Source: Halalkalibacter hemicellulosilyticusJCM 9152 | GTDB taxonomy: Bacteria > Bacillota > Bacilli > Bacillales > Bacillaceae_D | Reading direction: 5' to 3' | NCBI RefSeq assembly: GCF_000513115.1 | Contig: NZ_BAUU01000008.1 | Span: 62,001-126,000 of the forward strand | DNA: 64,000 bases | Part shown: piece after piece, positions 35,404 through 44,478 of the stretch | Numbering within the stretch: the stretch's first letter is position 1 | Layout: each line of letters opens with the position of its first letter | Notes under the pieces: model-generated | What the model saw: only the letters and a program-made list of their open reading frames with translations | Database searches by the model: none | What the model was told of the DNA's origin: nothing | Translations under genes and position numbers: made by a program

Positions 35404-36499
35404 TCGTGAAAAAGAGTTAGCTCGTTGCTTACAATCATTACTGAAACAAACGTTTAAAGAGATTGAGATTATTCTTATCAATGACGGATCAACAGATGAT
35501 AGCGTAGAGCTGATCCATCATTATGCTGAGAAAGATGAGCGGATTGTCGTCATTAATCAAAATAATAAGGGTGTTTCAATTGCTCGAAATCAAGGTCTAT
35601 TAATGGCAAAAGGAAAATATGTAGGTTTTGTTGATTCAGACGATTGGGTAGAGCTTACGATGTATGAACGTTTATTTCAAATAGCTGAGGAAAGGGAAGC
35701 GGACGTTGTCATGTGTTCATATGTGCGAGAGTTTCTAGGTGGTTCAAAAGAGAAGCAGCTCTCTGAACAGAAAATCATTCATTTACAAGGAAAGCAAGTT
35801 CAAACTAATTTACTGAGGCGCTTAATTGGCCCTATTCGTCATGAATTAGGACAACCTGAAATGCTTGATGCATGGGGGACGGTTTGGTCAAAGCTTTATC
35901 GAAGAGATGTCCTACGCATCAGTCAAGCGACCTTTGTTAATTTAGACGAAATTGGAACGAATGAGGATACTTTATTTAATATGCAAGTTCTCACTTGCGC
36001 ACAAAGCTTTGTTTTCTATAACCAACCTTTTTACCACTATTGGAGAGGAAATGATAAATCCGTTACAGCCATTCATAAATCAAATTTATTAGTAAAATGG
36101 AGATGTTTATTTCAACATATAGAACGTATCGTCAATGATAGATGTAGGCAGGAGGTCGTCTATCAATATGCGCTGCAAAATCGAATTAGTATGAGTGTAT
36201 TAGGATTAGGGTTGAATGAAATTTATGCGAAGAATCGTACACATGATAAAAAAATAAAAAAAATAAAGCGTATATTACATGACGAGCAAATACAACGAGC
36301 CTTGAAAACGTTAGATTTTCGCCATTTCACATGTATATGGAAGCTCTTTTTTTTCTGTGCGAAATACAAGTTCAGCACCTTTTTTTATATTATGTTACAT
36401 GGTGTGGAAATGATGAGAAAAAGAAAAGGAGGGAGGGACGAGCTTGGAGCCAATACGAGTTCTACAAGTCGTTACGATTATGAATCGCGGTGGACTTGA
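35366..36499 (+). CDS. GT2 glycosyltransferase (EpsJ-like)
   Basis: A 377-aa family 2 glycosyltransferase with the nucleotide-sugar entry ISIIVPIYNREKELARCLQSLL, NDGSTDDS, and the metal-binding acidic motif FVDSDDWVE. The catalytic base region YRRDVLRI...EDTLFN is also present. The C-terminal ~100 residues are basic and aromatic and would lie on the membrane. ATG 35366 follows TGGAGGA. It overlaps the preceding and following genes, so all are translated as a unit. The sugar added is unknown. Confidence 0.88.
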   Translation: MQPKISIIVPIYNREKELARCLQSLLKQTFKEIEIILINDGSTDDSVELIHHYAEKDERIVVINQNNKGVSIARNQGLLMAKGKYVGFVDSDDWVELTMYERLFQIAEEREADVVMCSYVREFLGGSKEKQLSEQKIIHLQGKQVQTNLLRRLIGPIRHELGQPEMLDAWGTVWSKLYRRDVLRISQATFVNLDEIGTNEDTLFNMQVLTCAQSFVFYNQPFYHYWRGNDKSVTAIHKSNLLVKWRCLFQHIERIVNDRCRQEVVYQYALQNRISMSVLGLGLNEIYAKNRTHDKKIKKIKRILHDEQIQRALKTLDFRHFTCIWKLFFFCAKYKFSTFFYIMLHGVEMMRKRKGGRDELGANTSSTSRYDYESRWT

Positions 36500-37556
36500 A
36501 ACAATGCTTATGAATTACTATCGCCGAATTAATCGTGAACGTATTCAATTCGATTTTATTGTTCATCGTGAGGAAGAAGGTCATTATGATCAAGAAATTT
36601 TAGATTTAGGTGGCCGTATATATCGAATGCCATCAATACGGCCTGGTCAGTATCGTACGTATTTCACTAAGCTAGAGTCATTTTTTCATGAACATCAATA
36701 TGTTATTGTACATTCACACATTAATGAAAATAGTGCATTTATTTTGAAAATAGCAAAAGAAGCAGGAGTACCTTGCCGTATTGCCCATAGTCATTTAAGT
36801 GATTTAGCCATTGATTATAAGTTTCCGTTTCGAATATATGCACGAAGGGTGTTAAAAAATCAACCTACAACGTATTTTGCCTGTTCGAAAAGAGCTGGAG
36901 AATGGCTTTTCGGTAAGGAGATAGCCACGAAGGATATAAAGGTTCTTCACAATGCTGTCGATGTAAATAAATTTGCTTATGATCCTCTAAAGAGAAAAAA
37001 CAAAAGAGAGGAGCTAGGGGTTCAAGGGAAATATGTCATTGGTCATATTGGTCGTTTTAATAGACAAAAAAATCACAAATTTTTAATCGAGGTTTTTAAA
37101 AAGGTTTATCAATGCAATCAACATGCAGTACTTGTTCTTGTCGGTGACGGTTCATTAAAAAACAATATTGTTGAAAAAGTAAGGAGAGCTGGAATAGAAG
37201 AAGCTGTCTTTTTTTTAGGCGTCAGAGACGATATTCCAGATCTAATGTTGGCTTTTGACCTTTTTTTGTTCCCTTCTCTATTTGAGGGGTTACCGGTTGT
37301 GTTAATTGAAGCACAGGCAGCTGGATTGCGTTGTGTTGTTTCTGATGCGATTACAAAGCAAGTGAATGTGACGAATCGAATTGATTTCTTTCCATTATCT
37401 CGCTCTCCGTCTCAATGGAGTGAGCACTTACTTTCGGTAACAGGCGGTCATAAGGATATGAGCGAGCAATTAAGAGAGAACCAATATGATACGTATTCAA
37501 TGGTTGATTGGTTAACGGGATATTATTTAGCCGAGGCCAATCGGCAGTCAGTGTAG
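36444..37556 (+). CDS. epsF: EpsF-like glycosyltransferase family 4
   Basis: A 370-aa GT4 enzyme with the EpsF entry VLQVVTIMNRGGLETMLMNYYR and FDFIVHREEEGHYDQEI. The acceptor part shows HSHINEN and CRIAHSHLSD, and the donor site FPSLFEGLPVVLIEAQAAGLRCV. TTG start behind AGGGAGGGAC. It overlaps the upstream gene by 56 bp. Another EpsF-like gene is at 42152-43291, suggesting two related linkages in the repeat unit. Confidence 0.87.
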   Translation: MEPIRVLQVVTIMNRGGLETMLMNYYRRINRERIQFDFIVHREEEGHYDQEILDLGGRIYRMPSIRPGQYRTYFTKLESFFHEHQYVIVHSHINENSAFILKIAKEAGVPCRIAHSHLSDLAIDYKFPFRIYARRVLKNQPTTYFACSKRAGEWLFGKEIATKDIKVLHNAVDVNKFAYDPLKRKNKREELGVQGKYVIGHIGRFNRQKNHKFLIEVFKKVYQCNQHAVLVLVGDGSLKNNIVEKVRRAGIEEAVFFLGVRDDIPDLMLAFDLFLFPSLFEGLPVVLIEAQAAGLRCVVSDAITKQVNVTNRIDFFPLSRSPSQWSEHLLSVTGGHKDMSEQLRENQYDTYSMVDWLTGYYLAEANRQSV

Positions 37557-37577
37557 CAATGAAGGAAGGAAGTTTAT

Positions 37578-38474
37578 ATGGATGCTATATTAACGATTTT
37601 CACTCCAACATACAATCGTGCTTATATCCTGCACGAATGTTATGAAAGCTTAAAAAGACAGACCTCACATGAGTTTGTTTGGTTGATTATTGATGATGGC
37701 TCCACTGATGGAACGGCTGAGTTAGTGAGGAAGTGGATTCAAGAAGAAGCTATGATCATTCGCTATCATTATCAGGAGAATCAAGGTATGCATGGAGCCC
37801 ATAATACAGCATATAAGCTTATTCAAACGGAGTTAAATGTTTGCTTAGATTCTGATGATTATTTTGCTGATGATGCTGTAGAAAAAATCGTTTCCTTTTG
37901 GCATAAATTTGGAAGCGAACATTATGCAGGAATCGTTGCATTAGATGCTTATCCATCAGGAGAAATTGTCGGCACATCACTTCCGCGTTCGATGAAAGCA
38001 GCGACGCTATCAGATTTATACATGAAGCACAAAGTGAAAGGTGATAAGAAGCTTATTTATCGTACAGAACAGACGAGTAAAACACCACCATATCCAATTT
38101 ATGAAGGGGAAAAATATTGCCCGCTTAGTTACAAATATATTTTAATTGATCAAATTTGCCCATTACTCATTATGGATGAAGTCGTTTGTTACGTTGAATA
38201 TTTGAATGATGGTTCTAGCTTAAATATGGTACAGCAATACCGAAAGAATCCTAGAGGGTTTTCTTTTTTTCGGAAAGTAGCGATGAAATATGCACCAACA
38301 TGGGATGAACGCTTAAGGGAAGCTATTCACTATGTGTCTAGTAATCTCTTTATTCGAAATCATCGCTTTTTAATTGAATCGCCATGCAAATGGACGACGT
38401 TGTTAGCGATACCATTTGGTTTTATTCTTCATCTATACATTCGGTTAACTCGGAGGCAAACTGTAATGAAGTAA
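37578..38474 (+). CDS. GT2 glycosyltransferase
   Basis: A 298-aa family 2 enzyme: LTIFTPTYNRAYILHECYESL, IDDGSTDGT, and the donor motif VCLDSDDYF. The central YPIYEGEKYCPLSYKYILIDQ is typical of capsule and exopolysaccharide GT2 enzymes that modify an acceptor sugar. The C-terminus has an amphipathic or transmembrane segment. Sits 21 bp after epsF with GAAGGAAGG before ATG 37578. Specificity unknown. Confidence 0.85.
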   Translation: MDAILTIFTPTYNRAYILHECYESLKRQTSHEFVWLIIDDGSTDGTAELVRKWIQEEAMIIRYHYQENQGMHGAHNTAYKLIQTELNVCLDSDDYFADDAVEKIVSFWHKFGSEHYAGIVALDAYPSGEIVGTSLPRSMKAATLSDLYMKHKVKGDKKLIYRTEQTSKTPPYPIYEGEKYCPLSYKYILIDQICPLLIMDEVVCYVEYLNDGSSLNMVQQYRKNPRGFSFFRKVAMKYAPTWDERLREAIHYVSSNLFIRNHRFLIESPCKWTTLLAIPFGFILHLYIRLTRRQTVMK

Positions 38475-38498
38475 TTAGACTTGAAAGGAAATGATGAT

Positions 38499-39569
38499 GT
38501 GACGGTTCTATATGCGAATGTATTTTTCGTTTTTGTATTCTCCTTATTGGCACGTTTTTTAGCTGAGCCTGATTCATTGTCACCTGCAACTGTAAAGCCC
38601 AATAAATACTTTGCTGGATTAGCGGCATCCTCACTTGTGCTCGTTGCTGGGTTAAGAAGCAATATTGGAGATACATATTACTATATTCATTCGTATGTCA
38701 CAAATGAATACACATGGGAAGAAATTGACTTTACTGGTGATTTCGGTTTTAACCTTTTGCAAATGGTGTTGCAGCAAATTTCTCGAGATCCACAGCTGCT
38801 CCTATTCATTACAGCTTTCTTGACGAATGTTCTTATTACAATGACTTTATATCACTATTCACGTTTATTTGAAATTAGTATGTATGTCTATATTACATTA
38901 GGCTTTTTCCTTGTTTCAATGAATGGGATTAGACAATACCTTGCAGCTGCCATTTTGTTTGCTGCGACAACCTATATCATTCAAGGAGCATGGAAGAGAT
39001 ATTTTGTGATTGTACTAGTTGCTTCTACTATTCATCAAACAGCACTTATTATGATACCTGTTTATTTTATTGTACGAAGTCCAGCATGGTCAAAAATGAC
39101 AATTGTTTTGATTCTTGGTTCTGTTGCGTTAGTCATTGGTTTTAATCATTTTATGGATATTCTTTTTCGTGTAATTGAGGATACGCAATATGGTGGATAT
39201 GAGGATTTCCAGGAAGGGGGAGCGAATAGTTTACGAGTCCTCGTTGCAGCTGCCCCCATATTATTAGCGTATATTGGACGTGAACGACTACAAGAACTGT
39301 TTCCGAAAAGCGATGTGATCGTCAATATGGCGCTCATTAGTTTATTATTTATGCTGATTTCGACACAAAATTGGATTTTTGCTCGATTTTCAATTTATTT
39401 TGGCTTATATCAGCTGATTCTTGTTTCGTGGGTCGTCAAAGTATTCGCTCAAAAGGATCAGCGCTTGATCTATTTTGGGATAGTAATTTGTTATTTTATT
39501 TACTTTATTTATGAGCATGTTGTTACGTTAGACATTATTTACCACAGTCCATATTTACCATTTAAATGA
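38499..39569 (+). CDS. epsG: EpsG-family polysaccharide polymerase
   Basis: A 356-aa membrane protein with ten or more helices, of the EpsG (Wzy-like) family that polymerises repeat units outside the membrane. Family marks are GLRSNIGDTYYYIHSY, GFNLLQMVLQQIS, SMNGIRQYLAAAILFAAT and the periplasmic loop IHQTALIMIPVYF. The GTG at 38499 is best placed behind AAAGGA; a longer frame begins with TTG 38481. It follows the GT2 gene by 24 bp. Confidence 0.88.
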   Translation: MTVLYANVFFVFVFSLLARFLAEPDSLSPATVKPNKYFAGLAASSLVLVAGLRSNIGDTYYYIHSYVTNEYTWEEIDFTGDFGFNLLQMVLQQISRDPQLLLFITAFLTNVLITMTLYHYSRLFEISMYVYITLGFFLVSMNGIRQYLAAAILFAATTYIIQGAWKRYFVIVLVASTIHQTALIMIPVYFIVRSPAWSKMTIVLILGSVALVIGFNHFMDILFRVIEDTQYGGYEDFQEGGANSLRVLVAAAPILLAYIGRERLQELFPKSDVIVNMALISLLFMLISTQNWIFARFSIYFGLYQLILVSWVVKVFAQKDQRLIYFGIVICYFIYFIYEHVVTLDIIYHSPYLPFK

Positions 39570-39583
39570 AATTAGGAGAATAT

Positions 39584-39730
39584 ATGAATAGTAAACAATT
39601 AGAAGAATTATTATTGAAGATTTACGATATGGGTGAACAACAAAATGTGAAAGTAAAGGAAGTGATGACTCAGATCGCTCAGGAGCTGAATCACGTTAGG
39701 TTGATCTCTGGAAAGGAGAAGGAAGAATGA
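39584..39730 (+). CDS. Small charged protein (48 aa) in the eps operon
   Basis: A 48-aa gene with AGGAG 5 nt before ATG 39584. Its stop overlaps the start of the sugar transferase gene as ATGA. The product is helical and highly charged (MNSKQLEELLLKIYDM...VKEVMTQIAQELNHVRLI, ending SGKEKEE) with no membrane segment. I do not recognise it; coupling to the initiating transferase suggests a small regulator or partner of that enzyme. Confidence 0.7.
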   Translation: MNSKQLEELLLKIYDMGEQQNVKVKEVMTQIAQELNHVRLISGKEKEE

Positions 39731-40340
39731 TTAAGAGAATGTTAGATATTGTAGTAGCGATTACATTATTAATCGTGCTTTTTCCAATTGGTGCGATCAT
39801 AACTTGCCTTATTAAATGGCAATTAGGTAACCCTATTTTTTTTGTTCAGAAGCGTCCTGGTTTAAAAGGAGAGCCTTTTTATTTGTATAAATTTCGTACG
39901 ATGAGTCACATAACCGATGCAGATGGTGAACTGCTAGAGGATGCAAAGCGGTTAACGACATTTGGAAGATTATTAAGAAACACGAGCTTAGATGAACTAC
40001 CTCAGCTTTGGAATGTAGTAAGAGGCGAATTGAGCATTGTTGGACCGAGACCGTTATTAATGGAATATTTGCCATTGTATTCGACTGAACAAATGAGAAG
40101 CATGATGTAAAGCCAGGAATTACAGGATGGGCACAAGTGAATGGACGTAATCAACTAACCTGGGAGGAAAAGTTTGATTTCGATCTTTGGTATGTAGATC
40201 ACGCTTCTTTCTGGTTAGACTTGAAAATAATAGGCATGACTTTACTGAAAGTAATCAAGCGTGATGGGATTAATCAATCTTCGAATCTGCCGATGGAGCG
40301 ATTTCAAGGAATGAAATCGTCAAGTGGTGATGTTGGATGA
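39727..40340 (+). pseudogene. epsL: EpsL-like undecaprenyl-phosphate sugar transferase (one frameshift)
   Basis: The priming enzyme that links the first sugar-phosphate to undecaprenyl phosphate. One membrane helix (residues ~10-30) is followed by the WbaP-type core: QKRPGLKGEPFYLYKFRTM, SLDELPQLWNV, GELSIVGPRPLL. The frame breaks at about 40098 and resumes with HDVKPGITGWAQVNGRNQLTWEEKF...DLKIIGMT. Adding one base gives a normal 204-aa protein. ATGA overlaps couple it to the small gene before it and to epsM after it. In such an essential step a sequencing indel is more likely than loss. Confidence 0.9.
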
Positions 40341-40987
40341 AATTGTTCATTGTCGGACATGGTGGACATAGTAAAGTTATTGCTGATGTGGCTATTCAAA
40401 ATGGTTATGAGATCGCAGGTTACGTAGATGATAAGTACGAAATAGAAACAATAGAAAATGAGCTTATACTCGGTCCAATTTCTGCTCTACATAAATATCT
40501 TAAGACTGAAAAGGAGACAAAGGTTGTTATTGCGATTGGCCATAATGCGCTGAGACAAGCAATGATGGAAACATTAGCGTTGGATAAAAATCGATATGCT
40601 ACATTAATACATTCGAATTCTTGGATTAGTCCACAAAGTGAATTGGGGCATGGAAGTGTGGTCATGGCGAATGCAGTTATTCAAGCGGGATCTATTATTG
40701 GTGATCATGTCATTATTAACACGAATGCGATTGTAGAACATGATAGCGCAATAGGTAATTTTGTTCATATTGCTCCTAGTGCAACATTAACAGGAATGAC
40801 TACGATACAAACAGGAGTACAAATAGGTGCAAGTGCAACTGTACTACCTGGAAAGACGGTCGGAGAGTGGGCCATCGTTGGAGCTGGTGCAACTGTTATA
40901 CACGATATTCCGATGTACTGTACAGCTATAGGGGTTCCTGCGAAAATTAAGCAAAAGGAAGGCGATTCGATTGTCAAAAGATCATAG
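40337..40987 (+). CDS. epsM: EpsM-like sugar O/N-acetyltransferase (NeuD/PglD family)
   Basis: A 216-aa acetyltransferase with an N-terminal Rossmann half (LFIVGHGGHSKVIADVA) and a C-terminal left-handed beta-helix of hexapeptide repeats (VMANAVIQAGSIIGDHVIIN..). The catalytic His region is IVEHDSAIGNFVHIAPSA. In the EpsM/EpsN pair it acetylates a 4-amino sugar made by EpsN to give UDP-diacetylbacillosamine-like sugar. It overlaps both neighbours. Confidence 0.92.
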   Translation: MKLFIVGHGGHSKVIADVAIQNGYEIAGYVDDKYEIETIENELILGPISALHKYLKTEKETKVVIAIGHNALRQAMMETLALDKNRYATLIHSNSWISPQSELGHGSVVMANAVIQAGSIIGDHVIINTNAIVEHDSAIGNFVHIAPSATLTGMTTIQTGVQIGASATVLPGKTVGEWAIVGAGATVIHDIPMYCTAIGVPAKIKQKEGDSIVKRS

Positions 40988-42134
40988 AATTTATCTATCT
41001 CCTCCTCATATGTCTGGTGAGGAATTAGCATATATTCAAGATGCTCTGCAGTCCAACTGGATTGCTCCATTAGGCCCTCATGTTAATCATTTCGAGAAGG
41101 AAATTGCCGAATATGTAGGTGTAAAGGGAGCAGTTGCGGTTAGTTCAGGGACGGCAGCCATCCATTTAGCACTACACGTCATAAATGTAACGAAAGGAGA
41201 CCTCGTATTTTGTTCAAGCTTAACGTTTGTGGCGAGTGCTAATCCTATTTTGTATCGTGGAGCGGAGCCAGTCTTTATTGATGCAGATCCCGAGACATGG
41301 AATATGTCAACGAGTGCACTGGCAGATGCATTGGCCGAAGCGGCTCATGTAGGACGTTTACCAAAAGCAGTTATTGTTGTTCATTTATATGGACAAGTGG
41401 CGAACATGAGTGAAATTTGTTCTCTATGTGACCAGTATGGAGTTCCAGTTATAGAGGATGCAGCAGAGTCATTAGGGTCAACTTATGAACAAAGGCATAG
41501 TGGCTCGATGGGGTTATTTGGTGTTTACTCATTTAACGGGAATAAAATTATTACAACATCTGGCGGTGGGATGCTCGTTTCTCATGATCAACAGGCACTA
41601 GAAAAAGCTCTATATCTAGCAACACAAGCAAAAGATCCAACAGAGTATTATCAGCATCGAGAGCTTGGTTACAATTATAGAATGAGTAATTTATTAGCGG
41701 CGGTCGGAAGGTCACAGCTTAAAGTGTTAAAAGAACGTGTTCATGCACGAAGAGCTGTTTTTCAGAGATATGTTGAACAGCTCGGTGATATAGCAGGGTT
41801 CATTTTTACGAAAGAGCTGGAAAATACTCGCTCGAATAGATGGTTAACGACGTTACGAGTGGATCATTCGAAGACTGCTTTTCGGGTTGATGTCATTAGA
41901 CGAACGCTAGTAGCACATAATATCGAAGCACGTCCAGTATGGAAGCCACTTCATTTACAGCCAATGTTTAGCGGTGTGAAGTATTATCCTCATGAGAAAG
42001 GGATGGATGTTTCACAGCATTTGTTTCAAACAGGTATTTGTTTACCATCTGGATCGAACTTAAGTCTTAGGGATCAAATGCGAATCGTTCAATGTATTAA
42101 AGAGACGATTTCGTTCGAAAAAATAGCTTTCTAA
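40971..42134 (+). CDS. epsN: EpsN-like UDP-4-amino-sugar aminotransferase
   Basis: A 387-aa DegT/DnrJ/EryC1-family PLP enzyme very close to B. subtilis EpsN: IYLSPPHMSGEELAYIQDAL, NWIAPLGP, SGTAAIHLAL, IEDAAESLGS, and the PLP lysine in GVYSFNGNKIITTSGGGM. It aminates a UDP-4-keto-6-deoxy sugar. The dehydratase that would supply it (epsC) is not in this operon as seen here. Starts inside epsM with 17 bp overlap. Confidence 0.94.
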   Translation: MSKDHRIYLSPPHMSGEELAYIQDALQSNWIAPLGPHVNHFEKEIAEYVGVKGAVAVSSGTAAIHLALHVINVTKGDLVFCSSLTFVASANPILYRGAEPVFIDADPETWNMSTSALADALAEAAHVGRLPKAVIVVHLYGQVANMSEICSLCDQYGVPVIEDAAESLGSTYEQRHSGSMGLFGVYSFNGNKIITTSGGGMLVSHDQQALEKALYLATQAKDPTEYYQHRELGYNYRMSNLLAAVGRSQLKVLKERVHARRAVFQRYVEQLGDIAGFIFTKELENTRSNRWLTTLRVDHSKTAFRVDVIRRTLVAHNIEARPVWKPLHLQPMFSGVKYYPHEKGMDVSQHLFQTGICLPSGSNLSLRDQMRIVQCIKETISFEKIAF

Positions 42135-42151
42135 ATGAAAAGGAGAAGATA

Positions 42152-43291
42152 ATGGGACAGTCAGATAAGCTTTCCGTTCTGCATGTGGTTGGAGCGATGA
42201 ACCATGGTGGTACGGAAAAGATGCTCATTGATATATATCGAAACATGGACCTTCAACATATTCAGTTTGATTTTATTACATTTAGTGGTGATAAAGCATA
42301 CTATGATGATGAAATTAGACAGCTAGGAGGTCGTGTCATTCGTGTTGTCAATCATCTGTCAATTATAGAAATGAAGTATATTATGGAAATGTATGGACCG
42401 TATGACATCGTTCATGCCCATACGTTATTTCATTGTGGCTTAGTGCAAATAGCTGCTCGACTCGCAGGGATTAAGGTGAGAATCTCACATGCTCATACAA
42501 CTGATGATGATCAGGAGTCATTAATGCGAAGACTGTATACAGCTGTTATGAAACCGACGATTCAATTGTTTTCCACATATACGCTCGCTTGTAGTCAGCA
42601 AGCAGGGCGTTTTTTATTTGGCGAACGCATGATAGAAATAAGGAACAACTATCAGCTTTTTCCAAACGTGATTCATTATCAAGATTTTATGGAAGAACCG
42701 GCGGAGGAAGTACAAGCATTTAAAAAGCAACTTGGTATTGAACATCGATTTGTTATTGGACATGTAGGCCGGTTTATTGAACCGAAAAATCATTCTTTTT
42801 TGCTTGATATATTAGCCATTTTACGAAAGCGAAATATGGATGTGGTGTTGTTACTAGTTGGTGATGGAGTATTAAAAGAGGAAATAGAGCATAAGGCACA
42901 AAAGACCGGATTGGAAGAGTATGTTCATTTCACGGGCATTCGTGAAGATATTCCAACGATGCTTCATAGTATGGATTTATTTGTGTTTCCATCCATGTAT
43001 GAAGGGCTAGGAATGGTGCTATTAGAGGCACAAGCAGCAGGAAAGAAGTGTCTTGTTTCAGAAGCTATACAACCGGAGGCCGATCTACAAATTGGCCAAA
43101 TGGTAACGTGTTCATTGGAATCAGGAGCCGAAGAATGGGCTGAAACGATCATGGAAATGAGAGAGCCGGAAACGATTGATTTAAGTAGGATTGAACAAGC
43201 CTTTATTGAAAAAGAGTATACGTTAGATGCAGGTGTTAACCGGTTGAGGAAGCTTTATATACAGGAAAACCAAAAGAAGGTGACCGTGTGA
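42152..43291 (+). CDS. Glycosyltransferase family 4 (EpsF-like)
   Basis: A 379-aa GT4 enzyme similar to the epsF product upstream: VLHVVGAMNHGGTEKMLIDIYR, HAHTLFHCGLVQIAARLAGI, VRISHAHTTDD, and the donor site FPSMYEGLGMVLLEAQAAGKKC. The EGLGM variant of the E-G-L-P motif differs from epsF, which may mean a different donor. ATG 42152 follows AAAGGAG. Its last codon overlaps the next start (GTGTGA). Confidence 0.87.
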   Translation: MGQSDKLSVLHVVGAMNHGGTEKMLIDIYRNMDLQHIQFDFITFSGDKAYYDDEIRQLGGRVIRVVNHLSIIEMKYIMEMYGPYDIVHAHTLFHCGLVQIAARLAGIKVRISHAHTTDDDQESLMRRLYTAVMKPTIQLFSTYTLACSQQAGRFLFGERMIEIRNNYQLFPNVIHYQDFMEEPAEEVQAFKKQLGIEHRFVIGHVGRFIEPKNHSFLLDILAILRKRNMDVVLLLVGDGVLKEEIEHKAQKTGLEEYVHFTGIREDIPTMLHSMDLFVFPSMYEGLGMVLLEAQAAGKKCLVSEAIQPEADLQIGQMVTCSLESGAEEWAETIMEMREPETIDLSRIEQAFIEKEYTLDAGVNRLRKLYIQENQKKVTV

Positions 43292-44475
43292 AGAAAGTTC
43301 TTATTTCTTCTTTTGATCTAGAAATTGGTGGTGTTGAGAGAAGTTTAATTAATTTACTACATGAATTTAATTATGAAGAGCTCCAAATCGATCTAATGCT
43401 GTACCGTCATCATGGAGATTTCTTTCATTTATTACCTGCTTCTCCTCGTTTATTACCAGAACGATTTGAGTATTGTTCCTTTCGAAAATCGATAGGAGAA
43501 TTGATGAAAAGTGGTCATTGGTTGTTCGCTTTAACGAGAATATTAGCAAAGGTAGAGGCGTCTGCTTATCGATCTGCTGAAAGTGGATATAAACAAATGC
43601 AATATATGTGGCGCAATGCGCGAGTATTGTTGCCAAAATGCAAGGAGTCTTATGATGTTGCGGTTAGTTATTTATGGCCGCATGATTTTGTTGCATTCAA
43701 AGTGAAGGCAACTAAGAAAGTCGCTTGGATCCATACCGATTTTGAAACCGTTGATACTGATGTTCCATGTGATTTAAATGTGTGGAAAAGATTTGATTTC
43801 ATTATAGCGGTTTCTGAAGGTTGCCGCGCTGCATTTATATCAAAATATGCAACTTTGGCTAAAAAGGTTCATGTATGTGAAAACATCGTATCAAAAAAGA
43901 TGATTACCGAATTAGCGAAGGAAGTTATAAGCGGTGAGATGATAAGTGACCCTCGTTTTAAAATGGTCACAGTAGCAAGGTTGTCATATGCCAAGGGAAT
44001 TGACCGGGCTATTAAGGTATTAAGTGAGCTACGTCATAAAGGGTATGATTTTGCCTGGTATGTTGTTGGCTATGGTGGTGATGAAGAGCAGTTAAATAAG
44101 TTAATCCAACAATATCGTATGGAAGATTCCTTCTTTCTCATTGGAAAGAAACTAAATCCGTATCCTTATATAAAGGCAGCTGATCTGTATGTACAGCCAT
44201 CTCGATACGAAGGAAAAGCGGTTACGGTAACGGAAGCGCAGATTCTCGGCAAGCCTGTTCTTATTACAAATTATCGTACAGCTAGAAGTCAAGTAAATGA
44301 AGGGGTGGATGGTATCATCTGTGACCAATCGGTTGAAGGAATAACGTCTGAAATTATTAAATTATATGAAAATAGACAATTGAGGCATTCGCTATCAGAA
44401 GCTTGTTTGCAAAATGGTTATGATTATTCAGATGAAATGGATAAATTGTACAAATTGCTTGGTGTGGAGGTGTAG
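43288..44475 (+). CDS. Glycosyltransferase family 4
   Basis: A 395-aa GT4 enzyme, from GTG 43288 overlapping the previous stop. The entry SSFDLEIGGVERSLINLLHEF is typical of exopolysaccharide GT4 enzymes. The catalytic half reads VTVARLSYAKGIDRAIKVL and the donor site VQPSRYEGKAVTVTEAQILGKPVL. The middle (residues ~60-140) is less conserved and may recognise a special acceptor. Operon position suggests a late sugar of the repeat unit. Confidence 0.85.
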   Translation: MKKVLISSFDLEIGGVERSLINLLHEFNYEELQIDLMLYRHHGDFFHLLPASPRLLPERFEYCSFRKSIGELMKSGHWLFALTRILAKVEASAYRSAESGYKQMQYMWRNARVLLPKCKESYDVAVSYLWPHDFVAFKVKATKKVAWIHTDFETVDTDVPCDLNVWKRFDFIIAVSEGCRAAFISKYATLAKKVHVCENIVSKKMITELAKEVISGEMISDPRFKMVTVARLSYAKGIDRAIKVLSELRHKGYDFAWYVVGYGGDEEQLNKLIQQYRMEDSFFLIGKKLNPYPYIKAADLYVQPSRYEGKAVTVTEAQILGKPVLITNYRTARSQVNEGVDGIICDQSVEGITSEIIKLYENRQLRHSLSEACLQNGYDYSDEMDKLYKLLGVEV

Positions 44476-44478
44476 ATT

